Shown in pieces: positions 50,131 through 61,639 of a stretch of DNA of 64,000 nt (positions are counted from its first letter, which is position 1; each line of letters begins with the position of its first letter). The position numbers and the translations under genes were made by a program. The DNA is from Acanthosepion esculentum (Eukaryota; Mollusca; Cephalopoda; Sepiida; Sepiidae): the NCBI GenBank assembly GCA_964036315.1, contig OZ038482.1, forward strand, positions 13,451,434-13,515,433, written 5' to 3'. A model generated the notes under the pieces. It had not been told where the DNA came from. It saw only the letters and a program-made list of their open reading frames with translations, and searched no databases.

Positions 50131-53100
50131 GAATTGGTTAGACGAAACTATCTGGGAGTCGTCGATTGTGTGCTAGAAGGCTTGACAGTGCTGACCTTTT
50201 CCAGACTGTTGATCAAGCCAGATAATTCACTCTCTCCCAGAAACTGCGACTAACGCCCGTTTAGCATAGTTGTAGTATAAACAACAGGTGGGCTATGTGG
50301 GCATTGAACAAGCACAAATATTCCTGAGCAGGTATCTGCAACAGGGATTGGCTAGTAGACAGACATACTCGGATACAAGCGGCCATTGGGCTCTTTTGCC
50401 TTCGTTAACAACCAGTCTAGAGATGGTGGATCGATAAAGAAAATCATGCCATATTAGTGAGGCACTCTTGTCGACGTGCCTACCCGTAAAACCACGCCCC
50501 TAATGAATCATTGGAGGTGATGCTTGTTAAATGCCCTTTCATAATTTACAACTATCAATCTTTGATTGTTTGGAAAATATTTTAATTTTGGAGAGGGAAC
50601 AACACAGTTGAAAATAAAATAAACGGTAAATTTCTATGTCAGGAACACAATCCTTAATAAAAGAAAATTCAACGTGAAACTCATTTTATTTCTTGGTAGA
50701 AAAGTGTAGATTTGGAACCAAAAATTTCTTTCATTGCGGAATTGGGATTTCTTTCTTTTTTCAAAAAATAAAAAATATACCACTGATTTGAAAAAAATCA
50801 GCAGGTTTTAATCCAATTGAGTTAAGAGAAGGCAGTAAAAACTGATGTTCTCCTTAGTTTATTTTAATGAGTGCCAATTTGCATTGTCATTCTGAACGGC
50901 ATATTGGTAAAGTTTTTTTTAACATGGAAAATCCTAAACTTTTAAAGTTTTCTTTCCAGAGTTTTCTCATTGCTCAAGGCTTTTCCTATTTTCTCTTAAC
51001 GAAACCGGAACTTTTTTGGCGCAAACCATCATTCATTGTTTTCACGAAAGATATTCAGGAATTGTTTTTCTTTATTCCAAGTCCTCATTATAGAAGGATT
51101 ATTCTCTTCCACTGAACGCAGGGAAGTGTAGATTTGATGTAAATATTGGTGACGTTTTTTTTTTACCTGGAAAATTCTAAACTTATAAAAAGTTTTTTCT
51201 TCGATGACTTTTCTTATTGTTCATAATAATAAGGTTCAATTTTCGTCAGTCTTTTAAACAAAGGAAATGTTTTTATATATTTTCTCTCCAAATTAAGGCA
51301 GTTTTTTTTAAAAACAAACAGATATTATTTCATTACTAGTTTTCCCCATTATATTATTCTTACTTATTTTATCTTTAACCGCTAAAGTAAATACTATGAA
51401 ATCGGAATTTAATGATATGCTAATTTGAACATTATACATTTGGGGAATTAAGAGGTAGCCTCCGAAAAAGGTTAGAACTGAATTCTAAACGTCTGGAGTT
51501 CATTTTTCATGAATGTCGTTTTAACGCCACATAACACAATCTGGAGTCAATGGCTTCCCTCTTATTTACAGATTCTCTGCGTCCTATTTGGTTTCATATC
51601 GAGTTAAATAGTTTTAAGTACGAGCTTTTCTGAAAGTTTTCAACGAAAAAATTTGCCGTACATCTTATTCTAAAAATCAACAAAATTAAAATGAATTAAA
51701 CAGTTTCAGTTTTATCTCGCGAATTTGTCACTCAGCAGGCCGCATCTCACATTGTCCAGTTCGTCTTGAATCTGTCATTCGTTTCATTCATTCATTGTTT
51801 ATATTCAATTTTGTTTATAAACTGAATGAGTAAATTGTAGAAGAATTGAAATATTGCTTGAAACCGATTCGAAGAAAATGAAATTCGCCAACTTTCGATC
51901 TTTATTTAATCACGAAGTTAAGCATTTCTTGGGAATTATTTTTTTCTGAATTTTATAAATAGAGTCAATCATAAAACGAACATAATTTTCATTTGTTATA
52001 AAATATTTTATAGAAATCATATTTAAAATATGTCGTTTTCAGACTATTAGAATATTCAGTTAAATCGATAAACTATTAAAATTTATCACGTAATGCCATG
52101 AAAAATTAAACCAATTGACAGGGTCCATTAATTCATTAAGTCTACTAAAAGAGAAAAAAGCTTCAGATTCCTTTGTCCCACAGGGGGTGGGGGTAAGCCC
52201 CAAGTTATCGGATTAAAGTGATGAAACCTGTAATAATAATAAAATTGTTTCATACAAAAATTGGAAAATAAATTGTTTTCTTTTCATTGATTTTTTCCGT
52301 TGTCCTCATATTTATTTTCCTCATAAAAAGTGCCAATAAATTCCTTAAACTGAAGATGGCCGGAGAACAGACCAAGAGAAAAAATCGTAACATAGTCTCG
52401 AGTTGGAAGATATAATAAACACTTGTCTAAAAATCTCAAACAAAAATGATTAAAGAATTGAAAATATGAGTTGCTTCATGTTCCCCTTCAAAGAAGGACC
52501 GCAGAATTTCGATGGACCGTCTTAGTAGATAGCATAATTATTTGTCAAGTAAAGTTCACTCAGTCCAATGACAGTGAACAATTTGGTATTAATGAAATAT
52601 CTGCACTGATCGATGCGCGCTCACGTGAATGTGCGTGAATGTTGGTCTGACTTCATTCTACGACTTCTTTCCTGAATCGTCCTAGTCGATAGCATTCCTT
52701 GAATCTCAGTTGACGACGCCACAATGTTAGTTTCCGGGAAAATGTTAATGCTTTTGTATGTGTTTTAGATAATTATTTAAGTTTAAACCTGAAAATTAAC
52801 CAATAAATTGTTGCGATTAATTGCAGTAAGAACGCATCGATCTCTTTTGACTTTTCAACTTTGTAAAAAAGCTTTTGATTTATTCCTCATTATTTACAAT
52901 ATCCCTTCGGGCGATAACTTAGACTTTTGATAAATTGCACTTGGTAATCAGCCGGTTGCTTAGTCGCTTGTTTGCTTGCCTACCTGTGAGTGAATTAGAT
53001 ATATGACGAGCACACTAATTTGCTAAACTTTTAGGCGCCGAGAGTCAACAACAAAACATACAAAAAGCAAACATTCCCTCACGTTTCATGCTCGACTGTA

Positions 53101-53184
53101 TTTTCGTAGCTTTTGCTTTTAGCAATGATTTCAATTATATTATTACTATTCTAAAGAATATCTTTCATATTTCGTGGTTTCGTT
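50131..53184. other. about 3 kb without recognised features
   Basis: The longest stretch with no identifiable repeat or gene. Generally AT-rich. Two similar segments (about 50908-51000 and 51150-51235; AACATGGAAAATCCTAAACT against ACCTGGAAAATTCTAAACT) suggest an old duplication. Open frames are short and featureless. This is where host regulatory or intronic sequence is most likely, but I see nothing specific. Confidence 0.55.
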
Positions 53185-53595
53185 TGGTCTGGTTTGTTTT
53201 ATGACATATCAAACTCAATGGGTTATTTAATGCCGACAAGATTTTTTAAAAAGTATTTCTGGTAATATTTTTCCAAAAGGATATTGCTGGTGATTTTTTT
53301 TCAACAATTTATTGTTGGTAATAATTTTTTTTACAAAAGTATATTGCTGGTATTAGAAGCTGTTTTTACACTTTCATAGTGTTTTGACCCCAGTTTAGGG
53401 TTAAATATTTGCCCGTAGCTGAGACCCTAACAGGTGCTACCACCCAGCGTCAAGGTGGACCTGGGAACATCAGCAATTAAGAGGTGGTTCTACGCTCCTC
53501 AAAACCTCCTGATCAGAGGCCTTGCTGTTGGATGTAGTTTATCGTTTCACTCATGACGCAGATGTAGTTTATCGTCATACCCAGGACGACATACT
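53185..53595 (-). mobile_element. M-family retroposon, copy 3
   Basis: Minus strand: two 30 bp units (GATAAACTACATC type), the body (CCAACAGCAAGGCCTCTGAT, GAACCACCTCTTAATTGCTG), CCTGTTAGGGTCTCAGCTA, TTACCAGCAATA-type repeats, and the tail GGCATTAAATAACCCATTGA...TTGATATGTCATAAAACAAA. The tail is complete here. Confidence 0.8.
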
Positions 53596-53964
53596 TCATG
53601 GCTATAGAAACAGATTTTGCGTTATAAAGAGAATTTATAAAAATAAATTTCTGCCATTGAGATTTACTATGCTTAGGTTAGCACGACAGGACAGAGGTAA
53701 ATAATGATAGGAAGATTGTATAGCACGAATATTTCAAGGGCCTAGTTTGGTGTTTTGTGTCGGTTAACAAGCAGGTTATCCTTTAGCGTCTGGCTAAAGC
53801 ATTTCGAGGAAAATACTGCTAGAATTATTAACCTAATCGTCTCAATGTTCATTACTATTGCGGTGAATCTTACATCTATACTCATATATCAGAAATAGCT
53901 AAGCTTAGTAAATACATTGGAGTGGTTTCAGTGTAGCAATTGTCAGGCGTTGTCAGCTGTTAGG

Positions 53965-54185
53965 CAAGATGACAAAATCCGGTATTATAGAATTAAAAAT
54001 AAAAGTCCTGTATTATAGAATTAAAAAAAAAGGTTTGGTATTGTGGAAATAAAAATAAAAGTCCGGCATTAGAAAAATAAAATATATATATAAAAAGTTC
54101 GGTAGTATAGAAGTAAAAATAAAAAGTCCGGTAATATAGGAATGAAAATAAAAGTCCTGTATTATAGGAATAAAAATATATGTAA
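53965..54185. repeat. short array of CCGGTATTATAGAAATAAAAA units
   Basis: About nine units of roughly 23 bp, the same monomer as the large array at 55955-57075, but without the 144 bp higher-order organisation. 53596-53964 before it has no recognised feature. Confidence 0.9.
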
Positions 54186-54956
54186 CTCTCACCTCGACCC
54201 TTATCAGTGGTAACTAGTAAAGTCACGCAACTCTCTGCCCTCAAGTTCCTTCAGATCACCGTCTTTACCATTTAGAAGACTCTTCACTCATTTGCGCGTG
54301 ACTCGCTGCCGATGGTATCATGACGGTATTCACAGTTCAACTCGACCAAGCTGGCGTTTGTCTGCGCATGACCATTCACTCCTCTGCCATGTTGCACTTT
54401 TGATCTCAGAGGGTGAGAAGATCGCCGATGAAGCAAACTGAAGTGGTGACGGTTCGACAATTTAGGAGCTACACAAAACAAAACAAGAATCCTTTGGAAT
54501 AATGAATTAACTCCGATTAAAAATGTAACAATTTAGTTTATATATGATTTGTCGTATACAGCGGTTTTAATCCTTCCCACTTGCTGTTATAAACAAATGA
54601 CGCTGGGACCCCCTTTTCGAGTCTGCAGTTTGTTTTAGTAGTAACTTAAAATTCTAAGTTCTGGTCTTGGTCAGGAGGTATCGTCGAACGATGCGGATTC
54701 CAGTAGCAGTAGTTTGGGGATTGCGTGTGTCTCTCTCTGCTTCTTTGTTTGTCAGTTGTCCAATTTCTCCAGCTTATATGGAGTCCTACGCCGGGAAGGG
54801 GTTGGATTAACTAGGGTCTGGGTTCGGCTGTCTTCTACCCTAAGCAACAAACTTATCTAAATTTACATGTATAAAAATACATTTACTCAAGTGGTTTTCC
54901 AAATTTGGGGTTGTTCATCCCTCGTTTAAGAGTGGTTAGAGGGATCATGCCGCTGA
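54186..54956. other. unrecognised segment between related satellite arrays
   Basis: Less AT-rich than its surroundings, with no convincing gene. A 65-codon minus-strand frame (54284-54481) has no recognisable domain. Confidence 0.4.
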
Positions 54957-55035
54957 AATCGGTACACTCTCAAGACTGAGAGTGTACCGATTACTATTGG
55001 TACACTCTCAGTCTTCATTCCCCATATCCTGTTAA
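54957..55035 (-). repeat. foldback of a LINE-B fragment
   Basis: Arms 54957-54972 and 54977-54992 pair perfectly over 16 bp (AATCGGTACACTCTCA). The adjoining minus strand reads RIWGMKTESVPIVIG, the LINE-B-type C-terminal signature (compare 59540-59590). A short piece of LINE has been copied in both orientations. Confidence 0.7.
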
Positions 55036-55954
55036 CTCCAACTCTCTTTACGCCTCATCTTGCACCATAACTCCATATAGGCGGTGCCAATCTTCCTTCT
55101 CTTCCTTTCACTTTCTCGACAACCAAACTCTGCCTGTTCACTGAGTTGCAGTGACAAATCCAACTTCCAGATGGTGTAGCGAAAACAAAAAGGATTTTCA
55201 GTCTTATCTATCAGCTTGCCCCATGCTAAGATCTTTCGTTCGACCGGACCACTCAAGAATTGGAACTGGAAAGAAAAATCATTTACACTCTCCTTAAAAC
55301 GAAAGTTTATCTTGTCTCTGTCTGTGAATTTTTTTGTACGATCGAAAAGACCGCCCACCTTTTTTGATCATGTTTACTTCAAAATAGTAATTAGTTTTCC
55401 TTACCACTTACATCCAAAGGAATCCGAATTAATGTTTGGATATAAAATTTTCTCTGGACGAATATTACCGAACTTATAATGAAGAACGCGTCCAGTCGGT
55501 CTCTATCTCTGTGGGGACACTTTTCTTCGGGCTGGCTGATTCAAGACAGATGTTTTTCTGGTCCTTTCTGGCCGGGGGTATCATGAATGTTATTTATTTC
55601 GGCGACTTCCCTGGCTTCTTTATTGTCAACATATGTTTTAAAAAAATTTTATCTGACATCTTCGGATACCTTAATGGTCTCTTTCTTATCAGCGGGAAGT
55701 GGGGAAAGACGGAGAGTCTTGGTTTTGTTCAGTCTTATTGAATTCTGTCTAGTTAAATTTGGGTTCGATTCTCCTTGTAATTATTTCAAAGACGTGATTT
55801 TTCAACGGATTTTGTTTTTAATTTTTTTCTCAAATTTTCACTCCATCTTCCTGCAATTTTAACAATTGTCATCCAGTTAGGAAACTCTATCATATTCCTT
55901 CTTTCTTTCTCTTTTTGTCTGATCAACCTCCGGAGATCTCAGTGTCACAAATAA
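55036..55954. other. no recognised gene
   Basis: A 108-codon minus-strand frame (55032-55358, beginning MGGLFDRTKKFTDRDKINF) and plus-strand frames at 55436-55862 are open but match nothing I know. Composition is close to the background, so I treat them as unproven. Confidence 0.35.
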
Positions 55955-57075
55955 AATTACGGTATTATAGAAATAAAAAAATCCGGTAATATAGGAATAA
56001 AATAAAGTCCGGTATAATAGGAATAAAAATAAAGTCCGATAAAAATAAGGCCCAGTATTACAAATAAAAATTCTTTATTAAAGGAATAAATACAAAAATT
56101 CCGGTATTATAGAAATTAAAATCCAGTAATATAGGAATAAAAATAAAGTCCGGTATAATAGGAATAAAAATAAAGTCCGATAAAAATAAAGACCAGTATT
56201 ACAAATAAAAATTTCTTTATTAAAGGAATAAATACAAAAATTCCGGTATTATAGAATTAAAAAAATCCGGTAATATAGGAATAAAAATAAAGTCCGGTAT
56301 AATAGGAATAAAAATAAAGTCCGATAAAAATAAAGACCAGTATTACAAATAAAAATTTCTTTATTAAAGGAATAAATACAAAAATTCCGGTATTATAGAA
56401 TTAAAAAAATCCGGTAATATAGGAATAAAAATAAAGTCCGGTATAATAGGAATAAAAATAAAGTCCGATAAAAATAAAGACCAGTATTACAAATAAAAAT
56501 TTCTTTATTAAAGGAATAAATACAAAAATTCCGGTATTATAGAATTAAAAAAATCCGGTAATATAGGAATAAAAATAAAGTCCGGTATAATAGGAATAAA
56601 AATAAAGTCCGATAAAAATAAAGACCAGTATTACAAATAAAAATTTCTTTATTAAAGGAATAAATACAAAAATTCCGGTATTATAGAATTAAAAAAATCC
56701 GGTAATATAGGAATAAAAATAAAGTCCGGTATAATAGGAATAAAAATAAAGTCCGATAAAAATAAAGACCAGTATTACAAATAAAAATTTCTTTATTAAA
56801 GGAATAAATACAAAAATTCCGGTATTATAGAATTAAAAAAATCCGGTAATATAGGAATAAAAATAAAGTCCGGTAGTATAAAAGTTAAAATGAAGTCCGG
56901 TATAATAAAAGCAAAAATAGAAAAATAAAAAGTTCGGTATTATAAAAATAGAAATATAATGTCCAGCATTATGGAAATACATATAAAGTCTGAATGAAAA
57001 ATAAAATGTCTACTATTATAGAAATAAAAATAAAATCCGATATTATAGGAATATAAATAAAAATTCCGTTATTCA
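55955..57075. repeat. satellite with 144 bp higher-order unit
   Basis: Monomers of about 23 bp (AAGTCCGGTATAATAGGAAT and variants) are organised into a 144 bp unit. TTCCGGTATTATAGAA recurs with CCGG at 56101, 56243, 56387, 56531, 56675 and 56819 (spacing 142, then 144 four times). Units after 56243 are nearly identical, so the amplification is recent. The array degrades at both ends. Confidence 0.95.
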
Positions 57076-57348
57076 TGATTGGTTTCTACCTAAAATTCAT
57101 TAATGCCCAGTGTCTCCACCCAAAATGGTTTTAAATTCTAATATAGGCAACCGTACATATTTTATTTTTCGGGTGCCATATTGATTACACTTGTTATTAG
57201 TTTCTTTTGAAGTTGATCTGATGATAAATGATGCATACATAGAAATATTTATAAACCTTTGGAGTCAGATAATAATATCTTTTTATGTTGATAAAATATG
57301 AGTTGATTGAAAACCGTAAAAACATTAGGAGGCAAACCCTACACACAC

Positions 57349-57662
57349 ATCATAGTTTAGGATTTAATTAAACCAAAGAATATATGAAACTTACTAATTC
57401 TTATATCTAGAGAGCGGCACCCAACTCACGCTACAATCACACACACACACACACATCCACACACACATCCACACACACATATATATATATATGTATGTAT
57501 GTGTGTGTGTGTGTGTGTAGACACGCACATACATATATATATATATATGTATGTATGTGTGTGTGTGTGTGTGTATAGCGTGAGTTGGTTGCCGCTCTCT
57601 AGATATAAGAATTAGTAAGTTTCATATATTCTTTGGTTTAATTAAATCCTAAACTATGATGT
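57349..57662. repeat. 314 bp near-perfect palindrome
   Basis: Arms of about 90 bp (57349-57440 and 57574-57662; for example GATTTAATTAAACCAAAGAA and its complement) surround (CA)n, (TA)n and (TG)n tracts that are themselves complementary, so nearly the whole stretch can fold back. No target duplication noticed. Confidence 0.9.
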
Positions 57663-57949
57663 TGAAACCCATTAGACCATTTTTTAGCGAGAGGTTTACA
57701 TACTATTGAAAATACGCTAACTCAGTCTAACTATTAACTAGCAAGGTAGATTAGGCAAAATGTAAAAACCTTTAAGGAAAATTTATTCAGTAATGGTTAA
57801 TTTTGTTATTATTATCATTTATACACGATTAAAACCCTTCAGCAGGAGAAAATAAATTAGTTTTGAAAAGGGATGCAACATTGAATTTTTAGTTAATACT
57901 TCGAAATCTGCAGTGTGGTTCTCCACTTCTGGCTTATAGTATCTATCTT

Positions 57950-58150
57950 TGATAAGAATATAGTTTTAAGGTATGTTATATTTATGGTTCAAAAGGTCAG
58001 TGTCAGTGGTAGAGCGTATGGAAATAGAAACGTGAACCCTAAGGTGACAGTCTGTTTTATGCTTGAACACAATCTTCAGGTAATGTATTTTGGTTAGATT
58101 ATTTATAAATGAAGGTCAGTGGTGTATTATGGGTAGCAAGGTCTATTGTT
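57950..58150 (-). repeat. G-family repeat, non-palindromic copy
   Basis: Minus strand: CTGAAGATTGTGTTCAAGCA, TAAAACAGACTGTCACC, then GTTCACGTTTCTATTTCCA and the end block. CTGAAGA matches the hammerhead core, but GAAAC is AAAAC. On the plus strand the same DNA has an A-box-like GTGTCAGTGGTAGAGCG. The flank TATTATGGGTAGCAAGGT is shared with 63485-63510, next to the Penelope relic. Confidence 0.6.
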
Positions 58151-58325
58151 ATATCCTGTCATTTATCAGGAGGGCGATATTCTTGAGATTGTTGAGTATA
58201 AATAATTGTGCATCAAAATACGGTTATTTGTAGTTATTTTATTTTATTTGTTAACTTTTTACTCATTATTTATTATTTAGTACTTAATTATTTTTTATTT
58301 ATTTATTTTTTGTTGTTGTTGTTGT

Positions 58326-59245
58326 TGTTTTTTTTATTTATTTTTTTTTTTTTACTTCCTTTGATTTCAGGTGTGAACTAATTTCTTTCCGGGTCCCAAC
58401 CTGTTGTGGCCTGTTTAGGGGCCAGAAAGAAAGACACGGAAGACGAAGGTAGGTTGAATAAGTGTATTGAAATAAAAAAAATGTATACAAAGCAATAGTG
58501 TTAGTAATAAGCAGATAGAAGTGTACATCCGAACGGTAGGTTAACACTGCGTCTATGCTTCCAACCAACTTTTCAAGTTAGAATTTATGACAGGAGGAAG
58601 AGCTTATTCTACTGTAGGAGGGTTTACCACAACACAACCAGCGACCTAAGGTTAGAAATGGCATCATGACATTTTTCACTAGCAATTTTGAAAAAAAAAT
58701 CGCACATATTTTACATAGATAAAGCCCTTTGTAAGGTGTGGGCTGTACTTGTGAGTAAATTTTATTGTATTTCTTTAAGGCATGGGCAACTAGGGATTCC
58801 TTCAATGAGTCTATTGGAATATTTTCCAATCAATCCGAGGGCTCCAACTACAACTGAAATTGTTAATGTCTTCATGTGCCACATTTTTGGGATTTCGATT
58901 TCAAGGTGCTTGTATTTTTTTTTGAAGATCTTCAAAAGCTACATTGCAGTCTGCAGGGGTTGCCATATCAATAAGGAGGCACATTTTGTCTTTGCTGTCT
59001 CTAAACCCGATGTTAAGGCGATTAGCTGTGATTGTTCTGTCTGTGTGTAAATTGTTGCCATTCCCATCTCTGTAACCGGGTCTGGGTAGTGTTCCTACCA
59101 ATTTCTTGCAGTTTCCTTTCTGTAAGCGTTGCAGATTTTCCAGTGCGGATATTGGCCCGCTCTGTCGTGCATGGCAATAGCGCGCAACCTGATACAAGAT
59201 GGTCAATTATTTCTGGATATTTATCACAGAATATGCATTTTGGAC
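58326..59245 (-). pseudogene. LINE-B ORF2 3' part, split by a solo LTR
   Basis: Minus strand from 59245: CIFCDKYPEIIDHLVSGC, a gap, LPRPGYRDGNGNNLHTDRTI, TANRLNIGFRDSKDKMCLLI, DMATPADCNVAFEDL, then the KYKDLEIEI-equivalent region (mutated) and a TKGFIYVK-type end. In the 3' UTR a solo LTR (58402-58634) is inserted. DMATPADxNV and RDSKDKxCLLI mark the C-terminal part of a LINE RT, as in 60300-61370. Confidence 0.8.
58402..58634 (-). mobile_element. solo LTR with 5 bp target duplication
   Basis: 233 bp bounded by TGTTGTGG and CCACAACA and flanked by CAACC at 58397-58401 and 58635-58639. Removing it restores the LINE-B 3' UTR seen at 60360 and 23510 (GGGTCCCAACC then AG.GACCTA). Minus orientation is suggested by TTTCAATACACTTATTC, shared with 19295-19563. 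Confidence 0.88.
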
Positions 59246-59253
59246 TGACACAC

Positions 59254-59255
<2 letters not shown>

Positions 59256-59303
<48 letters not shown>

Positions 59304-59850
59304 GTTGTTGTTATTGTTATTATGTATGTTATGCTTCCTGTTTTGTATCCTGTAGAGCCGGGTTCAAATTCTGGTCCTTAAGCCCTATAGGAGAATTGTC
59401 ATTTAATTGATAGCCCTTTTCTTAGTATATGCGATATTCTTAGTAGGACGATGTTCTGTACAACTTGTATGTTGATGTTACCTGGGAGACTGTTAGTAAA
59501 ATTGTCCAGTCCTTCCCTCACGAGGCCCAGAGCTCCGGTTACTATTGGTACAGTCTCAGTATTCATTGCTCATATCCTGTTAATCTCGATCTCCAAGTCC
59601 TTGTATTTGGACAATTTCTCGATAATTTTCATGGAGGTGTATATGTCAGTTAGTACTGCTATGTCAATAAGCATACACTTTCTGAATTACTTGTCTTTTA
59701 TGATATCAGATAATATCAGATCTTTTGGCTTTTATTTCCCTGTCAATTTGAATTGTCATATCCCAGAGGATAGTTACATTGTTATTTGGGTAACTGTGAC
59801 TGATTGGTGGTCATACCATTTTTCAGTGGTATCTGTCTGTATTTCTGAGA
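59256..59850 (-). pseudogene. LINE-B-related ORF2 C-terminus with (AAT)n tail
   Basis: Minus strand from 59850: KWYDHQSVTVTQ, CMLIDIAVLTDIYTSMK, IIEKLSKYKDLEIEINRI, TETVPIVTGALGLVREGLDN, FTNSLPGNINIQVVQNI and a stop near 59395; then 3' UTR and an (AAT)n tail at 59256-59300. Related to, but distinct from, LINE-B (TNSLPGN against the IPGSP pattern). The tail abuts the LINE-B copy at 58326-59245. Confidence 0.82.
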
Positions 59851-60175
59851 TGAGGTATTATGTACACTATTTACATTATTCGGACTATTGTCCTCATCTT
59901 TGTCGACATGTTTATCACAACGTTTCGGCTTTTCAGTATCTGTCTATATTTATGAGATGAGGTATTATGCACACTATTTACATTATTCGGATTATTGTCA
60001 TCATCTTTCCGCATGGCACGTGGAACTAGAACAGTCTACCGCAGTGAGCGAAATAAAGGGTTCAGTTCGAAATTCCAACAACCTGAAGAAGGCCGGAGCA
60101 TACAACGGCCGAAACACTGTAATAAATATGTCGACAAAGATGAGGACAATAGTCCGAATATTGTAAATCGTGTGC
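59851..60175. repeat. N-family SINE fragments in opposite orientations
   Basis: Two minus-strand tail fragments (59851-59930, 59940-60003), then a plus-strand body (60005-60175) with GGCACGTGGAACTAGAACAG, CTGAAGA (60083-60089), AGGCCG...CGGCC, GAAAC (60110-60114) and the tail GAGGACAATAGTCCGAAT. Stem II is a clean 5 bp hairpin here, but one extra A stands between core and stem. Confidence 0.7.
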
Positions 60176-60299
60176 ATTTCGCAGTGGTTTCGATTTTGTG
60201 CTTCTTGCATATATTCGAGTCGACGTATTTCGCTACCGTGTTATATCTGTGGGTATATTCATTTTTTTCTACTTCCTAACATCTTGATATAATATGATA

Positions 60300-61370
60300 C
60301 ATTTATTATTATTATTATTATTATTTCTTTTAATTTCTGTTGTATATACATTTCCTTCCGGGTCCCAACCAGAGACCTATGGTCATAAATGGTTTCATAA
60401 CATTTTCCACTGATCATATTTGTAAAAAACAAAAACAAAAAATAAAACTAAGATCACACACATTTTACATAGATAAAGCTCTTCGTAATGTATGAGCTGT
60501 ACTTGTGAGTACAATTTTTTGTATTTCTTTAAGGTATGGACTAAATCACAATGAATCTATCGAACCATTTTCCAATCAATCCGAGGGATCCAACTTCAAT
60601 TAGAATTATTGATATCCTCATGTGTCATATTTTTAGATTTCCACTTCAAGATCCTTGTAATTTGATTGTTTTTTGAAGATCTTCAAAGATACATTCCAAT
60701 ATTCATTCTGCTTTTGTGGTCTTTGATCACGATGTCTGGGCGATTAGCTTTGATTGTTCTGTATGTGTCTATTGTAAAGTCCCATAAAATTGTTACACGT
60801 CCTATCTCTGTAACCGGGTCTGAGTGATGTTCATACCAGTTTCCTTCCTATAAAAATTGCATATTTTATAGTGAAGTATTGGACCACTCTATCATGCCGT
60901 GTTTTATATTCAGTGGGTGTTAAATTGTTTCCGGATATTTATCAATAATTCTGCATTTCGAATTAACACAATTTTTCATTATGTGCGCTTGGTAATTTTT
61001 AATTAGCAATCATTGGTCCTGTGCAGTAAGAATAAACCCGCCGGTCTCAGGTTTTAAGTCCTGTATTTCAAAACCACTAATGGATACGTGGTTTGTCTAC
61101 ATCAGTTTGTTTGTCACGTGCAGAATATTGACCAGGAAGAGGCTTATCTCACCATCTTTTCTGCATTTGGTATATTGCATTTGCTTTTGCTTTAGGTTCT
61201 TTGCCACTGCTGTAGGTGAATTATGGTTTATTTGTACTTTTTCACCCACTTGAAATTCTTTTTGAATTTGTTGACTTCCTTTATTACTGATTAAAGTTTT
61301 TTTTATTTCTTTCATGTTCTTTAACACACATTATCATCATCAAGTTTTCTGTAGTTTCCAGGTATCTTTG
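60300..61370 (-). pseudogene. LINE-B ORF2 relic, longest copy
   Basis: Minus strand from about 61330: EFQVGEKVQINHNSPTAVAK, ETGGFILTAQDQ, NYQAHIMKNCVNSKCRIIDK, YPETI; then TAN/LNIGF-type and EVEI regions, KEIQKIVLTSTAHTLRRALS and M-stop (about 60480), 3' UTR with GGGACCCGGAAGGAAATG, and (AAT)n at 60301-60325. HIMK...CR..DKYPETIxH is the segment before the C-terminal signature in this LINE. Many frameshifts. Confidence 0.78.
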
Positions 61371-61439
61371 AAGATTAATTGTTGACGTGTTGTAAGAAAT
61401 TTCTAGTTAAACTAATCCTCTGCATCCTTCGGAGCTGAA

Positions 61440-61476
<37 letters not shown>
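61440..61476. repeat. (ATT)n microsatellite
   Basis: ATT run between the LINE-B relic and the Penelope relic. It may be the 3' tail of either a LINE or the Penelope copy. Confidence 0.95.
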
Positions 61477-61639
61477 TACATGTGTTTATGTGTGGAATTG
61501 TACTTTGTTAATTTGTTTACCATTTACTTAATTTTTTCATTTATTTAGATTCTTTGTTTATTTTATTTTGTGTGTTTTTGTTATCTCATTACTTATTGGA
61601 TTTTTAAAAGTACGTTACATTACCTGCGCTTTATAATGT

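Noticed and set aside
55032..55358. Host gene exon (108-codon minus frame)
   Set aside because: No family resemblance I can name; kept only as an unproven open frame.
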